Assembly (NCBI RefSeq): GCF_003053845.1
Contig: NZ_QAYG01000008.1
Location: 62,001 to 126,000 of the forward strand
Source of the DNA: Breoghania corrubedonensis
Lineage (GTDB): Bacteria > Pseudomonadota > Alphaproteobacteria > Rhizobiales > Stappiaceae
Direction: 5' to 3'
Length of the DNA stretch: 64,000 bases
In this document: positions 9,039-17,544 of the stretch, in pieces
Position numbering within the stretch: the first letter of the stretch is position 1
Layout of the letters: every line of letters begins with the position of its first letter
The notes under the pieces: generated by a model
What the model was told of the DNA's origin: nothing
Seen by the model: only the letters and a program-made list of their open reading frames with translations
Database searches by the model: none
Made by a program: the position numbers and the translations under genes

Positions 9039-10897
9039 CGCATGCTCTCCTCTTCACGCACGATTCCGATGCGTTCACCGAGCTTTCGCAGCGATCCGAC
9101 GATGCCGTCGGGTGCGACGATCACCACCGCGATGATCACGAGGCCAAGGATGAGGCGCCAGTATTCCAGACGGGTCAGCCAGTCCTTCGCGCTTTCCATG
9201 AACGCCGCGCCGACAACGCCGCCTGCGAGCGTCTTGACGCCACCAAGGAAGACGACGATCAGCGCATCGAAGCTGGTCGAGATGCTGAGTTCATCGGGGA
9301 AGATCGAGCCTTTGGAGAAGACGAAAAGACCGCCGGCGAGCCCTGCGAAGGCACCGGCAAGGGTGAAGGCCATCCACTGGATCTGCTTGACGTTGATGCC
9401 TGTCGCCTCCGCCTGGCGGGCGCTGTCGCGGGTGGCCCTCAGCGCGTAGCCGAAGGGCGAATGCATGATGTGGCGCAACACGAGGATGCCACCGATGCCC
9501 ATGGCGAGGGTGAAATAGTAGTAGGCGGTAGTGCCCGACAGCCATTTCGAGGGCCAGATGCTGACCAGCCCGTCATCGCCGCCGGTCACCTCTCCCCACT
9601 GGAAGACGAGCGACCAGACGAGCTGGCTGAAGGCCATGGTCAGCATGGCGAAATAGACGCCGGACAGGCGAATGCAGAACCAGCCGATGCCGATGGCGAG
9701 CACGCCGGCGCCGAGCGGCGCGAGCGCGAAGGCCAACTCCATCGGAGTGTTGAAATAGGTCACCAGCAGCGCAGCCACATAGGCACCGCCGCCGAAAAAG
9801 ACCGCGTGACCGAAACTGACAAGGCCGCCGGTCGACAGGATGAACTGCAACGATGTGGCGAACAGGCAGAAGATCAGGATGTCGATAATCAGCACCTGAG
9901 TGAAGGTGGAGCCGAAGACCGGGATTAGCGCCATGAATGCAATGAGGGCCAGCACAAGGCTGCGCCCGATCCATCCGGCGGGACGGATGGGGCGTTGCGG
10001 TTCGCCGATCTGGCCGTGTTCACCGGCCTTCTCCTCGCGGCCGAGCAGGCCCCAGGGACGGATCATCAGCACGATCGCCATCACCACGTACATCAGCACG
10101 AGCGTGCTCTGGGGGACGTAGGCGACACCGAAGACGTTGAGGACGGAGATCAGCACCGCGGCGATGAAGGCGCCGGGAATGGAGCCCATGCCGCCAACGA
10201 CGACAACGACGAAGACCTCGGCGATGATCGAGAAGTCCATCAGGAGGTCGGCCCCGCCCTTGGGCAACTGGATGGCGCCGCCAAGGCCCGCGAGCGCGGA
10301 ACCGAGGAAGAAGACGCCTGTGAAGAGCCAGGACTGGTTGACGCCCAGTGCGCCGACCATCTCGCGGTCCTGGGTCGCGGCGCGCACGAGAATGCCGACG
10401 CGCGTCTTGGTGATGAGCCACCATAGGCCCAGGAGGATGAAGGGCGTGATGGCGATCAGGGCCAGATCGTATTGCGGGACGGGTTCACCGAGAATGCGGA
10501 CCACGGATTTCAGCCCGGGGGCGCGGGGGCCCAGCATGTCCTCGCCGCCCCAGATCATCAGGGTCAGATCCTGAATGACGAGGATGACGCCAAACGTGGC
10601 GACGAGCTGAAACAGCTCTGGCGCGCGATAGACGGGTCGCAACACGCAGATCTCGATGACGACACCGATCAGCCCGACGGCGACGCCGGCGAGCACGATG
10701 GCGCCCCAGAAGCCGACTGCGCCGGGAAGCACGCCCATCAGTGTGATGCCGACATAGGCGCCCAGCATGTAGAGCGAGCCATGGGCGAAGTTCACGATGC
10801 GTGTGACGCCGAAGATCAGGGAGAGACCGGAGGCCACCAGGAAAAGCGCCGCCGCGTTTGCAAGCCCGGTGAGGAGCTGCGCAACTAAAAGGCCCAT
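9035..10897 (-). CDS. Fused LivH-LivM permease of a branched-chain amino acid-type ABC transporter
   Basis: A 620-residue membrane protein that joins two permeases usually made separately. Residues 1 to about 290 are LivH-like (GLSLIFGVTRIVNFAHGSLYMLGAY near the start; VVVGGMGSIPGAF near the end). After a soluble linker rich in Glu, Arg and Pro (about 290-312), residues to the C-terminus are LivM-like (STGGLVSFGHAVFFGGGAYVAA; RSGVYFAM-type segment LSGVYFAMLTMAFSQLVW; the RATRDSARQAEATG cytoplasmic loop; VFLGGVKTLAGGVVGA). The fusion fixes a 1:1 ratio of the two permease halves. It overlaps livG by four bases and lies 89 bases after its binding protein gene. The second Liv transporter in this window keeps the permeases separate. 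Confidence 0.92.
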   Translation of the reverse strand: MGLLVAQLLTGLANAAALFLVASGLSLIFGVTRIVNFAHGSLYMLGAYVGITLMGVLPGAVGFWGAIVLAGVAVGLIGVVIEICVLRPVYRAPELFQLVATFGVILVIQDLTLMIWGGEDMLGPRAPGLKSVVRILGEPVPQYDLALIAITPFILLGLWWLITKTRVGILVRAATQDREMVGALGVNQSWLFTGVFFLGSALAGLGGAIQLPKGGADLLMDFSIIAEVFVVVVVGGMGSIPGAFIAAVLISVLNVFGVAYVPQSTLVLMYVVMAIVLMIRPWGLLGREEKAGEHGQIGEPQRPIRPAGWIGRSLVLALIAFMALIPVFGSTFTQVLIIDILIFCLFATSLQFILSTGGLVSFGHAVFFGGGAYVAALLVTYFNTPMELAFALAPLGAGVLAIGIGWFCIRLSGVYFAMLTMAFSQLVWSLVFQWGEVTGGDDGLVSIWPSKWLSGTTAYYYFTLAMGIGGILVLRHIMHSPFGYALRATRDSARQAEATGINVKQIQWMAFTLAGAFAGLAGGLFVFSKGSIFPDELSISTSFDALIVVFLGGVKTLAGGVVGAAFMESAKDWLTRLEYWRLILGLVIIAVVIVAPDGIVGSLRKLGERIGIVREEESMR

Positions 10898-10927
10898 AGC
10901 GTTCGTTCTGTTCTTGCTTGAAGGGGA

Positions 10928-10961
10928 CCCGTCCGCCGGTCGCAGGGCGGCAGCGGACGGG
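10928..10961 (-). other. Stem-loop between binding-protein and permease genes
   Basis: CCCGTCCGC (10928-10936) and GCGGACGGG (10953-10961) are perfect 9-bp inverted repeats with a 16-base loop. It sits in the 89-base gap after the periplasmic binding protein gene. Hairpins here often protect the binding-protein mRNA so that it is made in excess over the membrane parts. No U-tract follows, so full termination is unlikely. Confidence 0.5.
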
Positions 10962-10986
10962 ATTTACGGCGCAGGAGGCGCTCCGC

Positions 10987-12189
10987 TCACTCGGCAGGAC
11001 GCATCGCCCTGATCTCGTCGTCGCTTGGCATGTAGGGCGCCGGATCCTTGTAGGACCAGTCGACCATCACGCCCTTGTCGTCCTTCACGGTCGTGGTGCC
11101 GACATAGGCGCCCATGGTCGACTGGTGGTCGAGCGCACGGTAGGTGATCTCGCCCATCGGCGTTGCGACCTTCAGATCCTTGAAGGCCTCCAGCATGGCG
11201 TCCGTGTCCGTGGAGCCGGCCTTGGTGATGAGCGCGGCGATGCTCTTGGCGGTCATGTAACCGACGAGGCTGCCGATCTTCGGCGTCTCGCCCGGATAGG
11301 CGGCCTCATAATCGTCAACGAACTGCTTGGCCGGACCGTCGGTGAAGGCGTACCAGGGATAACCGGTGACGAACCAGCCCTCCGGTGCCTCGGCACCGAG
11401 CGGCTCGAGATATTCCGGCTCGCCGGTCAGAAGGCCGTAAACCATGCGGCCTTCGAAAAGGCCCCGGGTGGTGCCCTCACGCACGAACTTCTGCAAGTCG
11501 GTGCCGAAGGTCACGTTGTAGATGGCATCGGGCTTGGCCCGTTCCAGCGCCTGCACTTCGGCTCCGGCGTCGATCTTGAAGAGTGCCGGCCACTGTTCGG
11601 TGACGAACTCCACATCGGGCTTCAACGCCTTCAGGTTCTTCTTGAAGGCCTCGACGGCCGCCTTGCCGTAGGCGTAGTTGGGCGCGATCGTCGCATACTT
11701 GACCGCGTCGGTCTTGGCGGCCTGTTCGGCCAGCATCGCGGCCTGAACATAGGTGGAGGCGCGCAGGCGGAAGGTGTACTTGTTGCCCGAACTCCATACG
11801 ATGTCGTCGGCGAGCGGCTCCGCCGCCAGGTAGATGTAGCCCTTCTGGCCGGCGAAGGAGGAGATGGCGAGGCCGACGTTCGACAGGATCGAGCCGGTCA
11901 GCATGACTGCGCCGTCCCGTGTCATCAGCTCTTCGGCGATCTTGACCGCATCGCCGGGCTTGCCGTCATCGTCGCGGTGGATGAATTCCAGCGGCCGGCC
12001 GAGGACACCGCCGGCGTCGTTGATCTGCTTGGCAGCCAGTTCGATACCCTGCCGATACGGCTCCGCGAAGGCCGCAAGCCGCTTGAAGTGGTTGATGTCG
12101 CCAATCTTGATGCTGTCGGCGGCCGTGGCCGCGCTCCCCGCAACAAGGGCTGTGGCCAATGCGGCCACTGTGGTGATGAGCTTTTTCAT
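10987..12189 (-). CDS. ABC transporter substrate-binding protein (Liv/HAAT type)
   Basis: A 400-residue periplasmic protein of the Leu/Ile/Val-binding fold. The first 23 residues form a Sec signal peptide (MKKLITTVAALATALVAGSA, cleavage likely after ATA). Typical features follow: IKIGDINHFK, GIELAAKQINDAGGVLGRPLEFIHRDDDGKPGDAVKIAEELM, and a later TVKDDKGVMVDWSYKDP segment. Homologues of this class bind amino acids, amides or aromatic acids. Its neighbours (Rieske oxygenase upstream, other ring-active enzymes further upstream) suggest an aromatic or N-heterocyclic acid as ligand, which is an inference. It begins 105 bases after the Rieske gene on the same strand. Confidence 0.9.
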   Translation of the reverse strand: MKKLITTVAALATALVAGSAATAADSIKIGDINHFKRLAAFAEPYRQGIELAAKQINDAGGVLGRPLEFIHRDDDGKPGDAVKIAEELMTRDGAVMLTGSILSNVGLAISSFAGQKGYIYLAAEPLADDIVWSSGNKYTFRLRASTYVQAAMLAEQAAKTDAVKYATIAPNYAYGKAAVEAFKKNLKALKPDVEFVTEQWPALFKIDAGAEVQALERAKPDAIYNVTFGTDLQKFVREGTTRGLFEGRMVYGLLTGEPEYLEPLGAEAPEGWFVTGYPWYAFTDGPAKQFVDDYEAAYPGETPKIGSLVGYMTAKSIAALITKAGSTDTDAMLEAFKDLKVATPMGEITYRALDHQSTMGAYVGTTTVKDDKGVMVDWSYKDPAPYMPSDDEIRAMRPAE

Positions 12190-12294
12190 TGATCCCTCTT
12201 TCTGGTTGTCGCGTGCGCGGCCTTTTCGACCGTTCTGTGTATCCGAAAGGATGCCGGTTATAGCCGGTCTGGTTCTGGCAGGCGTTGTTATCGG

Positions 12295-13362
12295 TCAGTC
12301 GTGATAGACGAAGGCGGGTGTGGGGGCTGTCGCGAGATCCTGGGTCCGCTCGCGCTCGACCATCTCGCTGATGCGTTTGCGGTAGACCATCGGCCCCTTG
12401 TCGATGGCGATGCGGATCGGCCGCCGTTTCTGCGGGCGTTCCTCTTCCTGCTGGATCGCCTCCAGCACGTCCTTGTCCTCCTGGAAAGCGCCGCGCAGCA
12501 ACTCGTCCATCGTCTCCGCTGCCGTATCATCCTCGAGAGCGGTGTTGCGGATGTGCATCCAGCGATCGATCGTGTGATTGGCGGTGACCGGGGTCATGAA
12601 GTGCAGGGCGAAGATGCGGTTGCCCTTGTTGCGTTCGTCTTCGGCGATGGCATCGCGCGTGAGTGCGCAGCCGAAGTCGATGACGGCGATCGCGGGCGTG
12701 TAGAGATGGTAATAATGCCAGCGGTCGACGTTCTCCGTAAAGCCGCCGAATTTCCTGAAGAAGCCGATCGGTTCGCCATCGCGGATCCAGCGCCAGGCGA
12801 CGATGGCCTTGCCTTCGGCGGCGACGTGAACCGGCACGTTCTCCGAGGACGAATTGCCGAGCGTCGTGGGGTGGACGAAGCTGACATGCGCCGGATCGAC
12901 CAGATTTTCCGCAACGTTGAGGTAATTGGCCTTCAGGTGCAGCGCATCGCCCTGGTGGACGGCCCAGTTCGGATCGTCGAATTCGGGCATGTCGAAGATC
13001 TCGGCCGGATCCGCCTTCTCCTTGTCCCCCATCCAGATCCAGACGATGTCGTGACGCTCATGGACGGGATAGGCCTCGACGTAGGCTGAGGCCGGCAGAT
13101 TGGACTGGCCGGGAATGCGCACGCACTTGCCGTCGCAATCGAAGGTCATGCCGTGATAGCCGCACTGGATATCGTCACCGATGCGCTTGCCTTTGGAGAG
13201 CGGCAGGAGCCGGTGCGGGCAACGATCCTCCAGGGCTGCGACGGTGCCGTCGGCCTTGCGGTACATGACGATGTTCTCGTCGAGGATCGTGAAGCGGCGT
13301 AGCTCCTGGTCGAATTCGCGGGCCCAGCCCGCGACGTACCAGGCGTTGCGGATGAATTCCAT
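12295..13362 (-). CDS. Rieske non-heme iron oxygenase, vanillate O-demethylase (VanA)-like
   Basis: A 355-residue oxygenase alpha subunit. It opens MEFIRNAWYVAGWAREF, as in VanA-type proteins, and has the Rieske [2Fe-2S] site C-P-H-R...C-G-Y-H-G (CxH, 16 residues, CxxH). The mononuclear iron site is seen in NLVDPAHVSFVHP. Such enzymes use O2 and electrons from a reductase to demethylate or hydroxylate aromatic acids. No VanB-type reductase is adjacent; the ferredoxin-NADP reductase at 16510 could serve, although that is inference. It follows the DUF1185 gene by 32 bases on the same strand and belongs to the same predicted operon. The substrate is unknown. Confidence 0.9.
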   Translation of the reverse strand: MEFIRNAWYVAGWAREFDQELRRFTILDENIVMYRKADGTVAALEDRCPHRLLPLSKGKRIGDDIQCGYHGMTFDCDGKCVRIPGQSNLPASAYVEAYPVHERHDIVWIWMGDKEKADPAEIFDMPEFDDPNWAVHQGDALHLKANYLNVAENLVDPAHVSFVHPTTLGNSSSENVPVHVAAEGKAIVAWRWIRDGEPIGFFRKFGGFTENVDRWHYYHLYTPAIAVIDFGCALTRDAIAEDERNKGNRIFALHFMTPVTANHTIDRWMHIRNTALEDDTAAETMDELLRGAFQEDKDVLEAIQQEEERPQKRRPIRIAIDKGPMVYRKRISEMVERERTQDLATAPTPAFVYHD

Positions 13363-13394
13363 GCCGAGTTCTCCCTCCTTCGGCTGGCAGTTGA

Positions 13395-13979
13395 CTATCT
13401 CAGGCCGTCTTCTCCCTTGATTTCGGACGCCTTGAGCCCGCCCATGCGGGCATGGACGCGCGGACCTGTCGTCATGACGAGTGCCAGCAGGATCTCGTCA
13501 GCGCGCGGGCTGTCGGGAATGCCGACCTCCATCGCGTCGAAATGCGAACGCACGAAGGATGCGTTGGTGTGGGTGATGGGAATATCGATGCGTGCGCCGA
13601 GACCGCCGACCTTCTTGGCCGACGGCACGATGGCCTTCGAGGCGGGCAGGATTTCGCGCATCGCGTAACCGCCCGGCACATGCCAAAGCGCGCCGTGTTC
13701 CAGCTCGCCGGCGGCGCCGACGATGGCGCCCTTGCCGTAGCCCTCGACTGCATTCACATCACCGCCGAGCGCGTCGACGAGATCCTTCGTCATCTGCAAT
13801 CCGAGCGGCTTCAGGTCGTCCATGAAGCCGGTGAGGTCTTCGACATATTTGCCGGCAAAGGGGTTCTTGATCACCGCCAGGATGGCGGCGCGGCGACGCG
13901 GGGTTTCCGCGACCGGGCCGCCTTCGTGGAAGATTTCTTCGATGATGATGGCGCGTTTGCGCAATTGAGGCTCAGGCAC
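13395..13979 (-). CDS. AA_synth / DUF1185 family protein ("amino acid synthesis family")
   Basis: A 194-residue soluble protein matching, from memory, the family named amino acid synthesis (PF06684, DUF1185). Features are RKRAIIIEEIFHEGGP, AAILAVIKNPFAGKYVEDL, VEGYGKGAIVGAAGELEHGALWH, and near the end RADEILLALVMTTGPRVHARMGGL. The family name does not reflect an established reaction. The start is GTG 13979, preceded by GGAGGA with 8-base spacing, and it overlaps the UPF0280 gene by eight bases. Members recur beside catabolic and amidohydrolase genes, so a role in processing a ring or amide intermediate is plausible but unproven. Confidence 0.85.
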   Translation of the reverse strand: MPEPQLRKRAIIIEEIFHEGGPVAETPRRRAAILAVIKNPFAGKYVEDLTGFMDDLKPLGLQMTKDLVDALGGDVNAVEGYGKGAIVGAAGELEHGALWHVPGGYAMREILPASKAIVPSAKKVGGLGARIDIPITHTNASFVRSHFDAMEVGIPDSPRADEILLALVMTTGPRVHARMGGLKASEIKGEDGLR

Positions 13980-14871
13980 AGACGGGTTCCTCCCGGATAT
14001 GATCTGCGTTTTGCGTTATTGTTGAAGCCGGCGAAAGCGTGCGGCGATCGCCGGCAAGGCTCAGGTAGGCGGCTTTGAAAAGGCTCCGTTCCAGATAGCC
14101 GGTGGCCGCAGTCTCGCCGTTGTCAAGCGCCGTTGCGATTTCGGCTCTGGTCAGATTTTCGACACCGGTGGTCACGAGACGGGTTCCAAGGTCGCTATCT
14201 GGGGCAAGCTTGCGGGCCGGCTCGCGTTCGATGCGGAGCGAACCGGGCAGATCGACCTTGTTGGCAATCATGGTCGCCGCAGCGTCGGCTTTTGCCGCAT
14301 TCGGGGCCAGTACGGTAACCGCATCCGCGATGCCGAGTGAATGCGACCTGCCCCGCCAGCCGCTGGTCGCGACGCCTCCGATTTCATCGTCCGGCCGTAC
14401 CAGAATCATGCCGCCGGCGGCTCCTGTTACGGGATCGTCGCAGATGCCGACGCGAAAGACGCCTTCGTTGAGGCGCAGCGCGATATCGCCGCCGTTGTTC
14501 ACATAGGCGCGCGAAAGGACCCGCCCGGCGATGAGGTTGGCCAGGACATGGTCGGCGACGCTTCCGGCAACGGCTGCCATGGGGGTGATGAACTCCGGCC
14601 GATAGGGGGTCGTCGCCTCATGCATCCGTCGGGCTACCGTGCCCCGCGGGCGGTTCGCGTTCCCTGAACGAAGCAACGGCAACTCGCGCACAAGGTCATG
14701 GAGGATCGTCTCGAACGCTTCGCGAGCCTGACGATAGGCACGGGTCACTTCCGCCGGCGCGCCATCAGCCTCGATGATGAGGTCGATCGGGCCGTGGCTC
14801 AGGTGCAGCCGTCGCCCGTCGGCGAGAAGGCGAGCGTTGGGGCGTTCGAAACCTGCCGGTTTCCTCATCAT
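13972..14871 (-). CDS. UPF0280 family protein (ApbE-like fold)
   Basis: A 299-residue protein of the UPF0280 family, recognised from the opening FERPNARLLADGRRLHLSHGPIDLIIEADG, the central MAAVAGSVADHVLANLI and AYVNNGGDIALRL segments, and VATSGWRGRSHSLGIADAVTVLA. These resemble ApbE, the flavin transferase that attaches FMN to proteins (the NGGD..L and SG..GR..HS..IADA blocks). No function is established for UPF0280. Its ATG overlaps the stop of the 6-hydroxynicotinate-reductase-like gene, so the two are translationally coupled. A role in handling that enzyme's flavin is a testable guess. Confidence 0.87.
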   Translation of the reverse strand: MMRKPAGFERPNARLLADGRRLHLSHGPIDLIIEADGAPAEVTRAYRQAREAFETILHDLVRELPLLRSGNANRPRGTVARRMHEATTPYRPEFITPMAAVAGSVADHVLANLIAGRVLSRAYVNNGGDIALRLNEGVFRVGICDDPVTGAAGGMILVRPDDEIGGVATSGWRGRSHSLGIADAVTVLAPNAAKADAAATMIANKVDLPGSLRIEREPARKLAPDSDLGTRLVTTGVENLTRAEIATALDNGETAATGYLERSLFKAAYLSLAGDRRTLSPASTITQNADHIREEPVCA

Positions 14872-16376
14872 GCGCCCCTTTTCCAGGGATAGTTGTCCGG
14901 GCCGGTCGGCCAGGGGTTGGCGCCGGAATGCGTAACCCCGCGCCGTCCTTTCAGGATGTGGTCGGACTGGCGCCCGGTCTTGCCTTCCAGCGCTTCCGAC
15001 AGCGGCATGACATAGTCCATGTGGCCGCCAAGAGCGCGGTAGTCGTCAGCCCGCATGGTGAATTCGATCGGCGCGACGAGGGCCGGTGTGGGCACGTACC
15101 CGAAGGCGTTTCTCGGCAAGCGGGTGACGTCGACCATGAAGGTGATGCCGCCACCCGGCCAGATGAACACCGGCGCGCCCCCTGAGGAAACGTAGGTCAG
15201 CGCCTTCTGCACCGAGCGGGTGAGGCCGACGGGGTGCTCGGTTACCCCGGAGCGCAGCGACCCGCCGGCGCCCGCCATGAAGAGAACGGAGGTCAATGCC
15301 GGTTCGCAATTCTCCTCGATGCGCTTTACCGAGGGCTGGAGTCGTTCCGGCATTTCCATTTCAACAGGCATCAGGTTTTCGTCGAGTTCGAAATAGGCCG
15401 CGTGCTCGCCGGTGGTTGAGACCATCAGCAGCGACAAGCCGGGCCTGGCCGTCCTGGGATCGAACGAACCGATGATCTTCAGCGGATCCGTCAGGTTTGT
15501 ACCACCCCAGCCGGTGCCGGGCTCCGCGACCTGAAAATAACGTCCCGGGGTGGAGCGGCGGCCGTTGATCTTGATGCCGGTCGGCTGCCAGCCGATCACC
15601 TTGCCGGCCTGATGTTCGGACATGACGCCGGTGATGTGATCATCCACGACGACGACCTCGTCCACCAGGCCCTTCCATTGCGCGGCGAACATGCCGACGG
15701 TGGCGGAGCCGCAGCCGACCCGCATGCGCTCCTCGATCGCGCCGTTGATGACCGGGGCCTTGCCAGCCTGCACCGTCAGTTCCGTGCCGCCATCGATTGT
15801 CAGGTCGGCTGTCTCACCGTTGCACAGCGCCAACATTGTGGAACAGGTGACGCGGCCTTCCTTCTTGGAGCCTCCGGTCAGATGGTGGACACCACCCAGC
15901 GACAGCATCTGGCTGCCGTATTCGGAGGTGGTGACATGGCCGATGACCTCGCCGTCGGCGCGTACGGGCGCGCATTCGTCACCCAGATGCCGGTCGGTGT
16001 CGATCTTCAGCTTCACGCCGCAATAGCTGAAAATGCCCTCGGTCACGACGGTGACCATGTCCACGCCGGCAGTCTGCGAGGCGACGATGAAGGGGGCGGG
16101 CTTGTAATCGGGATAGGTGGTGCCGGCGCCGATGGCGGTGACGAAGGTCTGCGGTCCGGGGACGATTTCACCATCCCACTCGCGCTCAAGGAAGGGGACG
16201 ACCTCACCGCCGGCCTCGGCAGCGATTTCCAGGATCTTCAGCGGGTCGAGGCGGACGAGCTTGCCGTCCTCGTTGGCGTAGCGGTCGCAGGCGCCGGAGC
16301 GACCGTCGGCGATGTAGCACATGACCGGGCAGGCGTCGCAGCGGATCTTTTCCGGTTTGCCGGTGGCGGCTGTCAC
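14868..16376 (-). CDS. 6-hydroxynicotinate reductase-like iron-sulfur protein
   Basis: A protein of 502 residues (from GTG 16376) that I recognise as the type annotated 6-hydroxynicotinate reductase, the ferredoxin-dependent enzyme that reduces the pyridone ring to a tetrahydro-oxo product in reductive nicotinate breakdown. The N-terminus has C13, C16, C20 and C30 in CDACPVMC...GACDRY, fitting an iron-sulfur cluster. A Gly-rich C-terminal region (MAGAGGSLRSGVTEHP; VFIWPGGGITFMVDV) may bind a cofactor. I prefer GTG 16376 over GTG 16382 because GGAGGG ends directly at 16383 and is well spaced only for the former. The adjacent ferredoxin-NADP reductase is a natural electron donor route. True substrate is unknown. 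Confidence 0.78.
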   Translation of the reverse strand: MTAATGKPEKIRCDACPVMCYIADGRSGACDRYANEDGKLVRLDPLKILEIAAEAGGEVVPFLEREWDGEIVPGPQTFVTAIGAGTTYPDYKPAPFIVASQTAGVDMVTVVTEGIFSYCGVKLKIDTDRHLGDECAPVRADGEVIGHVTTSEYGSQMLSLGGVHHLTGGSKKEGRVTCSTMLALCNGETADLTIDGGTELTVQAGKAPVINGAIEERMRVGCGSATVGMFAAQWKGLVDEVVVVDDHITGVMSEHQAGKVIGWQPTGIKINGRRSTPGRYFQVAEPGTGWGGTNLTDPLKIIGSFDPRTARPGLSLLMVSTTGEHAAYFELDENLMPVEMEMPERLQPSVKRIEENCEPALTSVLFMAGAGGSLRSGVTEHPVGLTRSVQKALTYVSSGGAPVFIWPGGGITFMVDVTRLPRNAFGYVPTPALVAPIEFTMRADDYRALGGHMDYVMPLSEALEGKTGRQSDHILKGRRGVTHSGANPWPTGPDNYPWKRGA

Positions 16377-16392
16377 TCTCACCCCTCCATTT

Positions 16393-16406
16393 GTTAGTAT
16401 GCAAAC
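16393..16406. promoter_or_regulatory. Operator-like motif, copy 1 (upstream of the reductase gene)
   Basis: GTTAGTATGCAAAC. It matches the two sites at 17416 and 17531 under GTTAGYATRCAAAY, and lies 17 bases upstream of the GTG start. Read on the minus strand it contains TGCATACTAA, which could overlap a -10 element, a position expected for repressor control. Confidence 0.6.
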
Positions 16407-16509
16407 ATGTTTCGGAAAATCCCGTCAACGGGATTTACGTTGCGACTTCGCTGATTTGCTGGGCAGGAATGCCGAAAATCGCGTCACGCGATCGGAATTC
16501 CGAAGAAAA

Positions 16510-17343
16510 TCAGTCGACAAAGGCGCGCTCGACAACAAACTGAGCGGGCTTGTTGTTCGCCCCTTCTTCCAACCCGTGGGAGAGGCAAAGCTCCTTTGTG
16601 TCCTTCAGCATGGCCATCGAACCGCAGATCATCGCGCGGTCGTCCTCGGGCCCCATGCGCGACAGGCCGAGATCCTCGAAAAGCTTGCCGGAGGTGATGA
16701 GATCGGTGATCCGGCCCTGGTGCTCGAAGGGTTCGCGGGTGACTGTCGGATAGTGGATGAGCCGGCCTTCCACGAGTTCGCCGATCAGCGGATCCTCTCT
16801 GAGCGCAGCAACGAGGTCCTGACCGTATTTCAGTTCGTCGACGAGGCGGCATCCGTGGGTCAGGATGAGCGTGCCGAACTTGTCATAGGTCTCGGGGTCG
16901 CGGATGAGGCTGGCGAAAGGGGCGATGCCCGTGCCGGTCGAGAACATCCAAAGCCGTTTGCCGGGTTCAAGTGCATCGTTCACCAGCGTTCCGGTCGGCT
17001 TCTTGCGCATCAGGATCGTGTCGCCTTCGCGGATCTTCTGCAGATGCTCGGTAAGCGGGCCGTCGGGCACCTTGATTGAGAAGAATTCCAGTTCCTCGTC
17101 CCAGGCAGGGCTTGCGATCGAATAGGCACGGAAGACCGGTTTTTCGGCGTTCGGCAGGCCGATCATGACGAATTCGCCGGAGCGGAACCGGAATTCCCGG
17201 GGCCTCGACACCCTGAAGCGGAACAACCGGTCCGTGTAATGCTGCACCTCGCGTACCGACAGGGCAAAACAACCGGCGGGAACGGCGAAGGGGGAGGGCT
17301 TTCCTTCGACAATGGGGGGATCGCTCTCAAGCGTATCGGACAT
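16510..17343 (-). CDS. fpr: Ferredoxin--NADP(+) reductase
   Basis: A 277-residue FNR of the bacterial plant-type fold. The FAD site is RAYSIASPA (residues 72-80), and the NADP-binding loop is FSTGTGIAPFASLIRDP (about 135-151), followed by LILTHGCR; the C-terminal AMICGSMAMLKDTKELC segment and terminal VERAFVD are typical of FPR proteins. It moves electrons between NADPH and ferredoxin or flavodoxin in the cytoplasm. Being first in the minus-strand operon, 133 bases before the ferredoxin-type ring reductase, it probably supplies that enzyme or the Rieske oxygenase. No ferredoxin gene is adjacent; the nearest is fdxA at 47081. Confidence 0.93.
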   Translation of the reverse strand: MSDTLESDPPIVEGKPSPFAVPAGCFALSVREVQHYTDRLFRFRVSRPREFRFRSGEFVMIGLPNAEKPVFRAYSIASPAWDEELEFFSIKVPDGPLTEHLQKIREGDTILMRKKPTGTLVNDALEPGKRLWMFSTGTGIAPFASLIRDPETYDKFGTLILTHGCRLVDELKYGQDLVAALREDPLIGELVEGRLIHYPTVTREPFEHQGRITDLITSGKLFEDLGLSRMGPEDDRAMICGSMAMLKDTKELCLSHGLEEGANNKPAQFVVERAFVD

Positions 17344-17415
17344 CTGTTTCTCCGGGCCTTGGGACGCAGGGAAGTGGAACGTAGGGTAAGGTGATTGCCG
17401 TCAGGGACGATTATT

Positions 17416-17429
17416 GTTAGTATACAAAT
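17416..17429. promoter_or_regulatory. Operator-like motif, copy 2, overlapping the -10 of the reductase operon
   Basis: GTTAGTATACAAAT. On the minus strand this reads ATTTGTATACTAAC and includes TATACT, a good -10 for the fpr operon starting at 17343. The centre GTATAC is palindromic, and near-palindromic TTxGTATACxAA symmetry is typical of FCD-type GntR operators. Confidence 0.6.
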
Positions 17430-17498
17430 GAAAAATGCAAGCCATGCAAACCAAAAAGGCGTGCTGAAAATTTACGCATACCTGCCTCCGCCATCGCC

Positions 17499-17528
17499 TT
17501 GACAGGTCTCGGTCGTTGCGGTTCTACT
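17499..17528 (+). promoter_or_regulatory. Sigma-70-like promoter for the molybdenum hydroxylase operon
   Basis: A perfect -35 TTGACA (17499-17504) and TCTACT (17523-17528, 4 of 6) are separated by 18 bases. The predicted start near 17535 falls inside operator-like copy 3 (17531-17544), a classic repression layout. Translation starts at 17564. Confidence 0.55.
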
Positions 17529-17530
17529 TC

Positions 17531-17544
17531 GTTAGCATACAAAC
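17531..17544. promoter_or_regulatory. Operator-like motif, copy 3, at the start site of the molybdenum hydroxylase operon
   Basis: GTTAGCATACAAAC, matching the copies at 16393 and 17416 in 12 or 13 of 14 positions. It lies 19 bases before the ATG at 17564, directly after the predicted -10 element. Confidence 0.6.
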
